Assembly (NCBI GenBank): GCA_030159075.1
Contig: BROG01000345.1
Span: 558,001-622,000 of the forward strand
Direction: 5' to 3'
From: Atrina japonica
Lineage: Eukaryota; Mollusca; Bivalvia; Pterioida; Pinnidae
Length of the DNA stretch: 64,000 bases
Shown: positions 13,601 to 28,600 of the stretch, one piece after another
Position numbering within the stretch: the first letter of the stretch is position 1
Layout: each line of letters opens with the position of its first letter
Notes under the pieces: model-generated
Told to the model about the DNA's origin: nothing
Database searches by the model: none
The model's input: the letters and a program-made list of their open reading frames with translations, nothing else
Made by a program: the position numbers and the translations under genes

Positions 13601-16600
13601 ATCTACTTCCTGTGTATACAGAAGTATAAGATTCAATATTCAATAATTCACCAACTTATCAATTAATTAACTAAATTATTATAACCATAATTCTGTAGTC
13701 AAACATCATTGGTTTTACACCAGTAGTGCTCTTAACTTTGATATGAGTTGTCTGACCTAAAGAAGACAGATACCATAACTGGCGCCTAAACCATGTTATA
13801 AATACCACCCAATTACCATCACCACTCCATAAATCCCTTATGTCTCTTATTAAGATTTTGTTACATTTCTATCAACAATCCAAGTATACAAAGACTAAAC
13901 TACTTTCACAGGCAAAATGTATCCATCACCAAATTAATGCAAGCGTTATATAATCATATTTTCCCAAAATAGTGACTATCTGATCTATAAATGAATTATA
14001 TTTACTTAGAATTTTAAACATTTATTCATTTTACTGCTATTCCAGTGTCTCTAATACATTTATATTTAAATGTGTGCAACCTATTTTATGCCAATTAACA
14101 CATATTCACATTAAAATCCAAAATTGTGTTGCCAATGGCATTTTTATAGCGACCAACATTGCAAAATGCAAATGAGGAATATTAAGCTGAGGGAACAAAC
14201 TGACACGGGTAAAGGGCATCACTGGAGGAATTCCAGAGAAATGCAAAGGCAGAATTCAAAACTTTAATACAAATAGAGCTAATTTGTGGTTATAGATCAT
14301 CACAATTATTAACTGATACTGAAAATAAGATTACTTAACAATGCACTTACATACATCATGTAATATATACATTTGAATTTATATAAAAGAAAGAGCCGCT
14401 TTTGGAATATTATGTTCAATCAAAACTTCGGTAAATAACAACTCTGCACTGATTACCACGTCGTCTGGTCGAGAGGCAAAAGAATTTTTTATACTTGTCA
14501 AACTCTGAGTTGTACTCGCATATTTTCTGTGTTTTTCCGAAGAGCAATGATGTCCAATATCATTTAGAGTCTGCCGTACCCAATTCTAAAGTCTGAATAG
14601 CACAACAGGCAAAATGTGTGAGATTCACTAACTTACGATTTTAAGATAACTTCTGGGTATTTCTCTGAATATTCTTGCTTAAATCTTTGCATAATCCTTG
14701 GTCGTTAGCCCTTTTACTTTGTTTAACATCCATTACAATTAGTAATCTACTGATTAGTACTTAAATTAGGCATATGGCGGTTCAAAGCGCAGTTTAGAAT
14801 CTTTTCAAATACTAAGCCATAGAGTCGGCTAAACGCTTGAACTATAGTATAAAAAGTAACATCTATTTAAATCCACGCGCAGACCTACATCTGACATTGA
14901 GCCACATGTTCACATTAGTTGTTATGAAAGGAGAGAATCAGCAATGGAGAGGGCTTGAGTCATCCTTGACACGGAGAACAAAATAGGGAATAAAAATGTT
15001 ACAATCTGGAATGCAGAAACACAATGTAAAAAACGGAATAATTCCAGATAAAACGGAACGGTTGGCAGCTATGCATTTTTCCAAAATTGGCAGAAAAAGG
15101 AATGTATTCATGTAACACTACCAGCTACTATGCACATTTCAACTCAATGTCAGAATGTTCATATACAGGCTTTGGGAAACTGCCATTGTCAAGACAACTG
15201 GAACTTTTATAGTGAATTTGTATCATTTGGAAAAAACAATCTGCACACGCAAAAATCTAACTGTGATGGAATCTCTCTAAATTTGCATTTCCTGCATGTA
15301 TTAATTCATTTTTCAATATGGTCATTTTCTATAACCAAATTTGGAAATTTGTTTCATCAAACTGGTAAAAACACATGTATTTTACATTGGGATTGGGGCC
15401 ACATTTCAGCCCCATGGAGACTATAGAAAGAGGCTTGATATTTCTTTCCTTTCTCAAATCTAATATAAAAAAGGCAAACAATTACCTGGACAGGATTGCT
15501 CATCAGACTCATCCGCACACTGGGAGGTACCATCACATACAAGCTCTCTATCAATACAGTCAGGAACATTTCCACTCTGTCCTTTGTTATTACACTCAAA
15601 CATGTCATGTTCACATATTTTTCCTGTTTAAAATAAAGGTTAAGACTATACTCTTAATACCCATTTTAATTTTAGTACTTTCATGAACACAACAACAGTT
15701 TATATTTTAAGTCTGTAAGATATAATTAAAAATATGAACCGTAGACATGTATCTGAATAGAAGGTAATGCCTCACAATATAGAAGTTTCAGGTCAGAATA
15801 TAGACTTCTTCACACAAAGTCTTTATTCTTTTGCCAAACACTCAGCTACATATATAAATACATGTAGGAAGTAAAATTAAGAATGTCCTTCAAATTAGAC
15901 ATAAATCGTAGGTCCAATGTTATGGTCGACTGTAATGTTAATGAACCATCATTAAGTCCACAACACATGACTCAGACAAATGTTGTAGTAGCTTTACACT
16001 CTTATGGGTAAACGTTAGTAGACAATGTCTTACAATGGAAGTGTACACCCACAATAGGTTGTTATCTAATCAATACTACATGTACATATGTTAGTACACA
16101 TATGCATCCTTGGATTGGACAGGGGGTTATGTGAGATAGTATGTCTGTCGCCAGGTCGGACACATGGTTTTTCGCTTGGTACTCCACTTCCCTCCTAGAG
16201 AAGGCATCCCCCATACCAACCTTAGAGTCATCAAGAGAAAACTGACCGAACTAGTTTGTTAATTGTTGTAAAATATATCAAATTTGTATTCATAATAACT
16301 CATAAAGCTGACACAATATTGAAGTAAAATTTCTTTTTACTAAATTTTTGCTTGCGTAATCTTGTTTATGTTGTTGTTTTCAATTTCAGTGTGAAAAACA
16401 ATTATCAATGGTGAAGAAGGATATATCAATTATGAAATGAATACTTAGAACTAAAAACATGCCCGTCTTAATCAATAATTTAACAAAAAGGAAACATATA
16501 CCTTATTCAAGTTTTCTGTTACGTAAATCAAATGCAATTAAATTCAATTAAATTATCAATACATTTTGTAGGCCATTTTCATGACTAAATAAAAAGAAAT

Positions 16601-19600
16601 GAAGCTATAAGTTTCCATATTTACTCAATACAATTAAGGCTGGGGCACATGTCAAGTAGATGTTCTTTTATTATTTCCTCACAGAAGCTTTGCAATCAAA
16701 GTAGCCACTCAGATACACTTCAGAACTTGAAGTGTATAGGTTGATCTCCTTGACCATGTGCACCATGCCACATTAATCTCGTCAAAATTAAACTAAAGTA
16801 GTCAATTTCTGTTTAGTAGGCAATCTGCATTTTTTCTGTGATTAAATGTAAGAAAGCATTAATGTACAAGATGTACATGGTGGAAATTTTTTTTGTTAGA
16901 TTCTGATAAAACCATTCAAGAGGAACAAAGTGAAGAAAGTTCAGGATAAAAAGTCTGACAAAAAAAAATAACATAATGCTGAACTGATAAATGTTAATTA
17001 GAGCCGAATGTGTAAATATGAGAGGAATAAAAATTTTTTTTTTTTTTTTTACAAATTTATGACACTTACTGCAAAATCCAAACTTAGGTTTATATCCTTC
17101 CACACATCTACATTGATCATCCAGACAATGAGAGTTTGGATCAGCACATTTGTCATTCCAATCAATATAACACTTTCCAAACAGTGGCACTAGAAAACAA
17201 TAATACATGTAAATATATATATCAACAATTACATCTAAACAAATTGATCTTTTAATTACTACTGTACATGTCATAAAAATGTAATGAGAAGGAATTCTGT
17301 TACCCACATAAAATATAAGTCCTTCACATGTAAAACAATATATAGTAAAACTTGCTTTAGCAACCACCTGTGTATAAAGCCCACCTGGTCATAAAGCCCC
17401 TAATAATACCATTTGTGTACAAATCAACCTCTATATAAAGACAACCTCCCTATAAAGACTGCTTTTGTTGTGTCCATAAGAGGATCTTTATATACACTGT
17501 ACACAGTGTAATAGAAAGGCAATACATGTAGGTTTCAGTGAAAGTCTGTATACAATTTGATACTGCAACAAGTTGCCTGCCTGACAAACATACACATTTA
17601 ATGAAATAAAGGGTGTGTTATAGATTTATATATTGATGAGTAGATTTAGTAGATTATGTCTTACTGTATAGTTGTTGAATTTCACTGGAAGAAAATTTCA
17701 TGTTTTTCTGAAAGGAACTTATTCACGGGTATTAAAGTTTGCGCAAGATTAATTAAGAACTGTTTTCCTGATACTTCATAAGTATAAGGTATTATATTCA
17801 CGGACATTCAATTTCGTGATATTGTCATTTGACCGTGAATATAGTGAAATTAAATCCCCCGTGAATAAAAGTAACTATACAGTATATGTTCTTTTGCCAA
17901 GCTAAAAAATGAAAACACTTTGCTTCCAAGAGATCATGTATTACTGTATAACAGATGTTATGTACATGGAAATCAGCACCACACTGAATTGTAAAATCTA
18001 AGGGAGTTTTATCTTTTCAGTCTTTCTGTCTGTCTACAAGTTCAACTTTCATCATTATCATACTTTGGAACCAAGCATGTCTTCATACTTTATACAATTA
18101 AAGTTTAAGTGATTCGTAATCTTTGACAAAGGCCTTACTTATAAGTACATGTACAATGTATCTTTGAATGTCTAAAATATATAAATTATATATATACTTG
18201 TATATAGATGAAAATTAGACATGTCTGGATGGCAAGTTCATGTATGAAACAGATTGGGTACATGACTATAACATGTGGACACAAAATTTTGCCAAGCTTA
18301 TGGGGCATTGTGCTTCACAGATAAACAACTTGGGGACTAATTACTGTTTTCAATGAGAATCTTATACTCCAAAATACATTATACCATATTTGTCCTTGAA
18401 ATGGCGCCTGCTCTAATAAGGGCGCCCCTGGTTATTTTTTTCATGTAGATCTATTGACTGTTTGAAAAAAAAATGACCTTTTTATTTTTAATTAGTTTAG
18501 ATTACTGCACGACATCATCGTACTTTTTTCTTTTTAGTGCAATAAATATCAACTATATCCTCAAAACTGCAAAAGAACACCTTTTAACTACGTTGTAAGC
18601 AATACTTTGGATTCTATCGGTGATTTCTTTAATGCAGGGAGATTGCCATTGACATTCATCAACAAACGAAATGAGACCAGTCATAGTTACGTTTTTTTTT
18701 CTTTTTTAAATACCTGTCAATTAAAATGTATTCACTATCGTAAAAATAATACTTATCATATTCTTTTCTACAAAGAAATATGAAACTCGTCCAATTATTT
18801 GTTTACTATGTTACTTTATAAAACTGAATTCGGGTTCGGGATTTCAAGAAAAGCGTTTTCATTCAAACTTCCCCTGTCGTTTACTGCTGTCATTTTAAAC
18901 CATCAGTTGCAATTACCAAAATCTCGCATAATACCAGTTTTACACTTTGAATGTCAGATATCGCATTAAATCAAAGAAATTGTCCAAATTGTGGGTTTCA
19001 ATGAAGCATATGTGTTAGGCATGTATCACTCCTAGTCGCAATGCCTGTTTCCTGATTTCGCAGTTCAAACAGTAAATCTTGATTTGACAGTAAGTGACTT
19101 AGTGAGAAACAAATTTTGCTACATTGTTTCTTTTCCCCTATTAATATATCGGGCGGATTACAAAGTAATTAACTTGGTACAAACAGCTATTGGGCCTATA
19201 CATTGTAGATAACTTTGCATAGCAGAGTATTTTACCATTTTTGGCAACGTAATCAAAATGTGCATCATGAAAGAAAAAATGTCAAAATAAAGGCGCCCTG
19301 TACTCCAATTTCCCCTCACCCGGCACCATTTTTAGGTCAAATAAGGTACATGTAGTACCTAACACAGTGTGCAATCTCAAAATGTGAGATTCATGACAAC
19401 CTTGGTCATAATTCCAAACATTACTTACTATCCCATAGTTAACAAAACTAATATAAAAGATCAAATTAACTTTTGACACTTTCCCTGTAAGTTTACATCA
19501 AATAATCATATAGTTCCTGGTGCTTTTCAGATCATTTTCTTCTAATTTTCTCCTCAAGCTACAATTTCCAGATGTCAGTTTTCACAATTTAAATTTCCAA

Positions 19601-22600
19601 AAAAGTGTTTCCCATCAAGCTAACAGAATGAGCAAACCCTCTGAACTCAAGTCCACCATTATCTCTTAGAGATAAACAAGAAACCATGCATGTTATGTAT
19701 AATGTGTTACAAGTGCATTATTAAAGTTGTATCATTGGTAAGTGCCCAGTAACCAAAATACAAAACTGTCAGCTGGGTATACCATACAGGAGTTCTTAGA
19801 TCAACTGTTAGGTCAAATAAACAAATCTGCTCGGTCTTATAAACAACAAAAAAGTACTTTACATCGTACATACCAATATAATACTGTTATATGCATGGCA
19901 GATCCTAAGCCAACTCTTTAGTCAAATAAACAAGGTATTTGTGGTTATAATGAAGTTTATAAACAAAACTCAACATGCATGGGTACCACAATTTACAATA
20001 CCACCTGAGATGGCAAAAAGGAAGTTAGAAACTGTAGGACAATTGCAATTGATTGTAATGTCAATACGATAGCAGTTATTGCATTTAGGTAGATTGTCTG
20101 ATACATGTACATATAACAAGAATAAGATGAAGATGTTTCTTGAAACTGACAATGACAACCACCAATCAGTGATTTAACATTAAAACTAAGAACGACCAAT
20201 TGATGGCTGCCATTGTCAGTTTAAAAAAAATATTTAGATCACATCTTTATCAACAAAAATAATAAAAAACAAAGTGTGTTTGTGAAACACAAATGCCCCT
20301 GGTCCGAACATATTTCTATGCTAGCAAATAACATGTGTACTTTAAATATTGCAATGTCCCTACATTTTGACCCAACCCCATCCCCAGGGGCATGTGATGT
20401 CAATGAAGTGTCAGCAACCCTTAGATGAACTTACAGTCTAAGTTTGGTTACTGTATCACAATCAAAACTTGAAATATTGCACTTTATATGTAAGTGGGAC
20501 GGAATTACGGACAGACAGACAGACAGACAGACTGACGATCAAAACACTAGATGCCTGGATGTTTCAGGTCGGGGCATAAAACTCATTTGATTAGTATCAT
20601 CGACATGCCATACAATATAAAGCTATATACGCTGGAATGTCGCTATTAAGACTCAAAGTGATCTCCCTTAAGTAAGGGTCTGGACTTATTACATGTACAG
20701 GTAAATATCTATATAGAAATTTTCAAGAAACTGAATATTACACCAAAGCTACAAAAACATATATATACATCATTGATATCATCTTTAGAAATGTATTGAT
20801 GTCATCAGTATAAAATAAACAGAAAAATATTTGTTTGGTCTTAGCAATACAGTCTAACCTGTCTAGAGAGATCACCCCATCAGCCACTGAAATGTGGTCT
20901 CTCAAGATAAGCGGTCTCTCAAAGGTTTTATCCAAGGATTATTTAACCAAATGAATTTTAGAATGTGGTCTCACAAGACAGGCTTCACTGTACTACATTT
21001 ACATATTAACATTAATTACCTTAATTTTACAAATGCTGTGACTATTTATCCTATCAATATATCTAACAAATATCTCCAAATACAAAATGTAGAAACGTGT
21101 GCTTGCATGTGAACATATACATATATTTACATTTCCCACAGCACAGACTCCATCTTAATCTAGACAGCATTTATATCAGTTATAAATGAAGTCCCTCATG
21201 TGATGTCACACAATGATGTAACCTAACTCACAACATGACGTCACACCAAGATTTATCATTCAGATAACTTTATATTCTACTGTTCTTCTTTGAACTTCGT
21301 TGTTCTATCAAAATGAGACAGATCACATATAGGGCGTGATATTTGATTCCATTATTTTGTTTTTCAGTTCAGAAACTATAATAGTATATGTAAATATAAT
21401 AAATAAACGCTTGTCAGAGTGTATTTATTGTCAATATGGATGCCACTTGGGTGACAGATAAATATTCATGGTGCCATTCTAATTTATCTGTCACCTAAAC
21501 TGCATCCATATTGACAATAAATGCATTCATGTGTATATCTGTATTCATATGTACACATTACTGATATACATTTGTACATGTGTTTGTGAACCTCTTATCA
21601 ATACCTAACACAGATAACCCTATACACAGAAGATAACACACACATTGAACCCCTAATACTATCAAAGGTCTATAACTCCTTGACTCATATCCATTATATT
21701 TTGAAGTTTGTAAGGCCAGATAATTTTGTTGATTTATTACACACTAAGAACTATTTAATGATAGACTGTTTGTTTTTAGAACTTCAATTCACCCTGTTAT
21801 TGAAGGTAAACCTACATTGTAAATCCTGATTTGTGTGTATGAACTAGGATATCAACTGTGATGGAAGACCACATGTGATAGTCATGACAACATGAACATT
21901 GTCTACAATTAATGGGGATAATTATTAATCTGTATGTTGATGATTAACATCACAAGTGTGGCAACACACAGCTAAAGTGTGACAATTAGAACAACAGGAT
22001 ATATGCAGCTAAAGTGTGACAATTAACATCCCAGGATATACACAACTCAAGTGTGACAATTAACATCCCAGGATATACACAACTCAAGTGTGACAATTAA
22101 CATCACAGATATACACAGGTGAAGTGTGACAATTAAAATCACAGGATATATACACAGCTTAAGTGTGACAATTAACATCACAGGGTATAAACAGCTCAAG
22201 TGTGACAATAACATCACAGGATATACACAGGTGAAGTGTGACAATTAACATCACAGGGTATAAACAGCTCAAGTGTGACAATAACATCACAGGATATACA
22301 CAGGTGAAGTGTGACAATTAACATCATAGGGTATAAACAGATCAAGTGTGACAATAACATCACAGCTTAAGTGTGACATCAAAATCACAAGTTATAAACA
22401 GCTAAATAAAGCAAAGTCATTTGATATACAAAGTATGACTAAAAAATAACACCATACAAATTATTTAACAGCGCTTTTGTATTAAATGAAACTACTGTTT
22501 GTGTGAAAATGATTGCGTCATTTCAATTTTAATATTCATATGGGAGGATACGATACCAAACCTTAATATTGTACCTGTAAATCAGTGACAAATTCTGAGA

Positions 22601-25600
22601 ATGATATTAAAAGACCTGTGCATATTAAATACCTTATTGAATTACTAACCTGTGCACAAGGTGATAACAAAACTGTATCAGGAAGATAAATACAAAACAC
22701 ACGAAAGGTTTAATGTACATGTGACTGCATAAAACTAAACCATCAATGTTAAAATAAGGACAACAGATATCTGAAGATTTTGACCGAGAAAAGTTTGAAG
22801 TTATTTTGTACCTATACTGACATTTTATTTATAAAGGTAAGTACAAGATTATGAAAACTTGTTTACCAATAATTACTGTTTATACCGTATGACAAATTTA
22901 ACTTGAAAATATATCATCATTTATTAACTTACTAAAAAGTTCAGGATATCTCAATGGGATGAGAATGTTAATAATTTGTATAGTGTCATTCATATCCTGT
23001 TTACATGCATTCAAGCGGAACAAAATTGCACTAGAACTTTACAAAGGTATAACACTTGACACAGGAATTTCTACTTCAAGTCCAAAAAGATTTTTTCCAG
23101 CAGATTTAAAGTCAAATGAAGCTCTTGATAAAACACTAAATAATACAATGTATCTAAAGCAGTTTTCAAGGAAGTATTTTTCAGGGGTGTGTCATAAAAA
23201 AACAATTTTCAAGAAGAAGTAAACATGAATAAAAATATCATGCTTAAGCAAATTCAGAAAGACCCATGTCAAATAACCTTGTGAACATGACTTCACTCAT
23301 AAAAACATTTGTCCAAATTATGACTGTTACAGCAAATAATTTTCCCGCCCTAGAATTACTATTAGAATCTTACAAACTTCTCATCTACAATGTTTACAGT
23401 GTTTGAGTATGATTTCAGAATGATGACAATGAAAATGTCATCATGCATTGTCTCTTAGTACTTTGATATGTATACATGTGAGAGGCCGAAACAGTATCAA
23501 TAATCACCATAGACATATGCTCATACATTTGTTCCTGCTTTGTTCCGTGTTTGTTTTTTGCCTATACATGTATTTAGCAAGTCCAACATTCTAATTTGGA
23601 AAATTTCACTGTATAAAGATATCTGTATATATTTTCAGAAACAAGATGTGTTTGTGAAACACAAATACCCCCGGTCCCAACTGCATAACAATCCAAAATT
23701 TAAATATTGTAATGTCCTATAATTTGAACCCATGTGATGTACATGTAAGTGAAGTGTGAGCAACCCTTGAATGAACTTACAGTCTAAGTTTAGTTACTGT
23801 ATCACAATCCAAACTTGAAATATTGCACTTTATATGTAAGCTGGACAGAATTACAGACAGACACACACACAGACAAACAGGTGGAAAATCCAAACACAAG
23901 ATGCCCCAACAGACCTTTCAGGCCAGGGGCATAAAAATAGGAATATGGGATGAACTATTTTTTCAACAACTTTTAATGAGATAGAAACTTAAAAGAGAAT
24001 GAATGCACTTTCACTTTATTAGCTCTATATATATATATATGTATCTATACATACAGTGAAACTTGTATCTAAAGACCCTCTTATGGATACAACAAAAGCA
24101 GTCTTTATAGGGAGGTTGTCTTTATTTAGATGTTGATTTGTATACAAACAGTACTATTAGGGACAGCAAAAAAGTCCTTGTGACCTGGTGGTTTTTATAC
24201 ACAGGTGGTCACTAATGCAGGTTTTACTGTACAGTACGGGCCACGCGGATTCCGCAAAAGTCACGTCATCGCGGTGGTCATATAAATCTTGCTCAATAAA
24301 TTCGCCGCGAATACGCGATCAGGCTATTGAGCTCAACGCGGGTCGCCGCAGTTTGCGATGGAAAAAATCATCGCGGCAGTTTGCGATGTAAAAATTTATC
24401 GCCGCAGTTCGCGGCTGTGAATAATTTAAATTATATCGATGATTAATTAGGTTATCATTACTTTACATTTGTTAACATTACTTGGAAAATTCCAGTCCAG
24501 CGTGGTCTGCTAAAGTATTATCGATGTTTTGTCAGCATAAGTTAACATAATGTGGATAGTAAACATCAAATGTGTTTTATACTGGACTTAAAAACAATTT
24601 ATTCCGCTGAAACTGCCAACTCATAAGCAATGTGAACGTGTTATCACGGAGCAAAAGTACGTTTATTTTCTGTAACCTACCCTAAGTTTGACTACAATGC
24701 TGAAGCACTGTATCTCGAATCATTAGCATATTCATCATAATTTGACTTTTTCGTACGCGACTTAAAGTCTCGCCAGTTTCAACCTGATTTAAAAACAAGG
24801 AGTTTGCCAACTAGCAACAGAAAGAATTATTTTAGTTACGCAACCTAGTTTTTCTAAATATTTATCAATAAACTGTTCGTTTGAAAATAATGCTTTATCT
24901 CACAAATAAGTGACGCGAGTCTCATTCTTTAAAAAAAACGCTTACAGATACAAACATCGACCCGCTTCTAAACTATCGCTGAAGCTGAGAAAAATAGAGC
25001 AATGAGAAATACCGATATCGGAATACGATGGTCATTGTCATACTTGACCTGTTGGTCCCTCGTGCAGACAAGTTCTTATGTTTGATTATAAAAAATAATC
25101 TTCTAACACATGATATTTTATATGGCTTTCATTACCTGAAGTCATGAAGTCCCGCCTTTTCGTCAACGTATTACCCTCAGGTGATTATTTTACCCCGCCC
25201 CTACCTGTATACGTAATTTAGTTTGGCGGTTTGTCTGTCAATCATCGTATCAATTCATGAAGCTCTGTGGGTCATATATATATATCGTTAGTTGAGAGAG
25301 AAACAATTGAAACTAAATGATATATTTCCATACCAACCTCATCTAATTGATGTTTTGATATTCGCTACTCTGGGAGAGTGAGATTGTTTGCCTTTGATGG
25401 AATTTTCCGTTTTAAAAATTAATTTTGCTTTATCCCCATGTAATCTAATTATAAAAACCAAAATGACCTTGATTAATTCTCGGAGTAAAAATAAAGATAT
25501 GTCACCGTAAACAAAACTAAAACTATGATAAACGAACTGTAGAATATTCACCCAAAGGAGTCGAGTTCATTAATTGGACAAAAAATGATCTCGGGTATTA

Positions 25601-28600
25601 AAATTCAAAGGATTGGAAATATACCCACAATCCAAACCGTAAACGGCTGAGATTGTTCTGTCATGTTGTAAAATTTTACTTTACTGGGAGGAGGTAAATA
25701 CAAAATTGCAGTTCTGTGATTTATATTTGATAAAATTATAACTTTTAAAGTATTTCTGACGGTTCATATTCGCAATATATTAATCAGGAAAACGATCGCT
25801 GACAGTTAATTTAAAAAAAATCGTTTTAATAAATTAATTATTTTATACTTCCTACTCAGTCTGAAAACTGTGGCAATATTGTTAAAAAGATTCTTAACTT
25901 CAATATAGATTCCAAAACATGAGTAAGTCAAGAATATTTTTTTCTGATATTTAAATCTTAAAGAACGACTGATCCAAGCTCTACATATTTCTTTTCGAAA
26001 AAAAAATTCTATTGCTGCCTCCCCCGAAGATCCACTATCGTTAAACAGAATCCACATTATTTGACCAAGTTACAAATATGGCTCCTCGATCAAGACCGCA
26101 GACCAAAGCTATTACATAACAGGGACAAAATATCGATTCTGAGTGAATGTATCCTTACTTGAACTTGAACCTTATCGACAGCGTCATAAATCACTGTCAA
26201 AAGATAACTCGGATGATGTGAGTGTATATAAGGACTTACATCGACGCATGTATGCCTTCATTATCAGAGGGCATATCGAAAAAAAAACATTTTGGTAATC
26301 ATAAAAAATACTAAAAATTAAAAAGGATATATGCATTTAATATCTTGTATGACAGAAAATAGATTCAATGTTATGCATTTGATAATATATTTTCTTAATG
26401 CCCATCATGTCAGTCACAGTAGGTGTCGGCATGTTAAAGAACCTTTACTGCTCAATGGTCGTAAGTGCCGAGCAAATTTTTGGTGACGTCTCTATATGAC
26501 TGAAATATTCTTTAGTGGGACGTTAAACAACGATAAACAAACGTAGCATCTGTGTGAAATATATTACACACGTAAAAATTTTAAGTACAAATGAAATAAT
26601 AATAATAAAAATCTAAAATTCTCCGTGATTCTCTGTTAAGAACTTTTTGAATTTATTTTCCAAGTTTTAAAAAACTATTTACAAGTTGCAGAAAAGAATT
26701 TCTCCAGACTGATTCAGAATAGATATACTGATAGCATAGCAATATATTTGGTAAGATGAATACGCGTTAAAATGCATGAAAAACTCCTTTCATATTCGAC
26801 CGGTAGTTCAAATGAGGTAGGGGCGTACATCCTTTACGCCATAACAGTCAATTCTTTCAGTCATCTTTCAACCAATCATTTTGATAGTGCAGGCAGTATA
26901 ATGATGCCGTAGCGTATTTCGTGTCACCTGATGTGTGATTGACGGAATTCATCAGTTTTATTTTTGAAACTATAAACCTCCAGACATTGATTGAATTCTG
27001 ACCTCTTAATCGTTAAAAATATTTCGTTGAGAGCCCGATGAGGTATCCGTTTCTCCATGATCCAACTGTGTTTGCTTCGCAGAAATGGTAAGATATAAAA
27101 GCCCACTTCACAGAGTTGCTTATCACATTGCGACTCGTCTTTATTCCGGCCAAATATTTCATTTAACAGACACACTTATAAGGTACAAATCAAGGAATTT
27201 TCAAGGAGAGGCGTGGAGTTTATTGTGGGGATAAGATACCGCCATACACGTGGAGGGTCATGGATTCAAACTTCGCCGGAGACGACTGGCCCCGTGTCAC
27301 AATAGGTGTCGGCACAATGAAGAACCCTCAAGTGTCGAGCATAGGCCAAAATTTTAGTTTAGCCTTTTTGTGACGTCTCCATCAGTTTGACTTTTTAGTT
27401 TGGCTTTTTATGATTTGTATTTCAACATATATTGACAAATTGAAAAAAAAAATGAAAATAAAGTTTAAGCGTAGAGTAATTATGGTAACTGTTACGGTTG
27501 ATCTACGTGGTTTTTCACTCAAGACATTTCCCCCACTTATTTAAAGTGCAAGAACTACCATGTAGACCTATAAATAAAACAAAATATCAAAACAAAAATT
27601 ATTAAACTAAATATATCTCTATGTAAATTTCAGAGCTATAAAAAGGGCTATCGCAATAAACAAGGCTAGGTCTGTGAGCATCTTAGCGTTTAAGACTAAA
27701 TTTTTAAAGTACGGTTAATCCAAATCTGGTGTGTTTTTAATAAATCTATTGCCCGCCCCCCCCCCCCCCCCCCCCCCCCGAATCATCTTCGTTAATCAGA
27801 GTCAACATTACTTGACCAACTTACAGTTATAATTGCTCCTCGTTGAAGACCGCAGATCAAAGCAATTACATAACAAGGACAAAACATCAAGTCTGGGTGA
27901 ACAGGGTATCCATAGTGACGGGGTCATAAATCGCCTCAAGAGATAAAACTCGCATTCCTATGTACACAGATATATACGCGTAAGTCAAGAACTGTATCTA
28001 GTTATATATATATTGTTAATTAAAAAAAATTGATATGGAATCTTTTATAAAAACATTGGGGATATCAATGCTACATGTATATTTTACCAATTTAATAACA
28101 AAAAACATGTATACAGTTGTCGTTTGGAAAAATGCGCTACTGAGTTAGGGTGGATGTAGATATACACAGATTATCGAACAAAATTTTATTTTGAAACTGT
28201 TAAAATATAGCATGCATTACATAGGCGTCGGAGCCGGGGGCTAGCCCCCCCCCCCCCCCCCACTTTTTTTTGGCAAAGATCGGCATAGGTGACAAAAAAC
28301 TTTTCTCGCGTGTGTGTGTTTTAAGTTGGTTTAGCCCCCCCCCCCCACTTCTGGCGTGTGTGTGTGTGTTAAGTTGGTTTAGCCCCCCCCCCCTTTCAAT
28401 TTGCTTGCGACGCCTATGCATTAATTTCAAACGTTGTATTCTAAGATTCGAAATCAATTATTAAATTGTATTTTTGGATCATTAGACGCGCCGACATTGA
28501 ACTCGGTCACAATCAAGGGAAACTGTGCATTTGTAATTGTTTCTATTTATCATTTGGTCATTAAACGTCATTTACGGTTTTAAATTATTTTAAAGAGCGT

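Noticed and set aside
16813..17367. 184-residue minus-strand protein with EGF-like middle
   Set aside because: Only 17070-17189 is coding; the rest reads through intron on both sides of good splice sites.
22959..23222. Small secreted protein (87 residues with hydrophobic start)
   Set aside because: No family resemblance, lies inside an intron, and the remaining sequence looks random.
24188..24391. 67-residue frame in GC-rich sequence
   Set aside because: It lies across the MITE end and the subterminal repeats of the large element.
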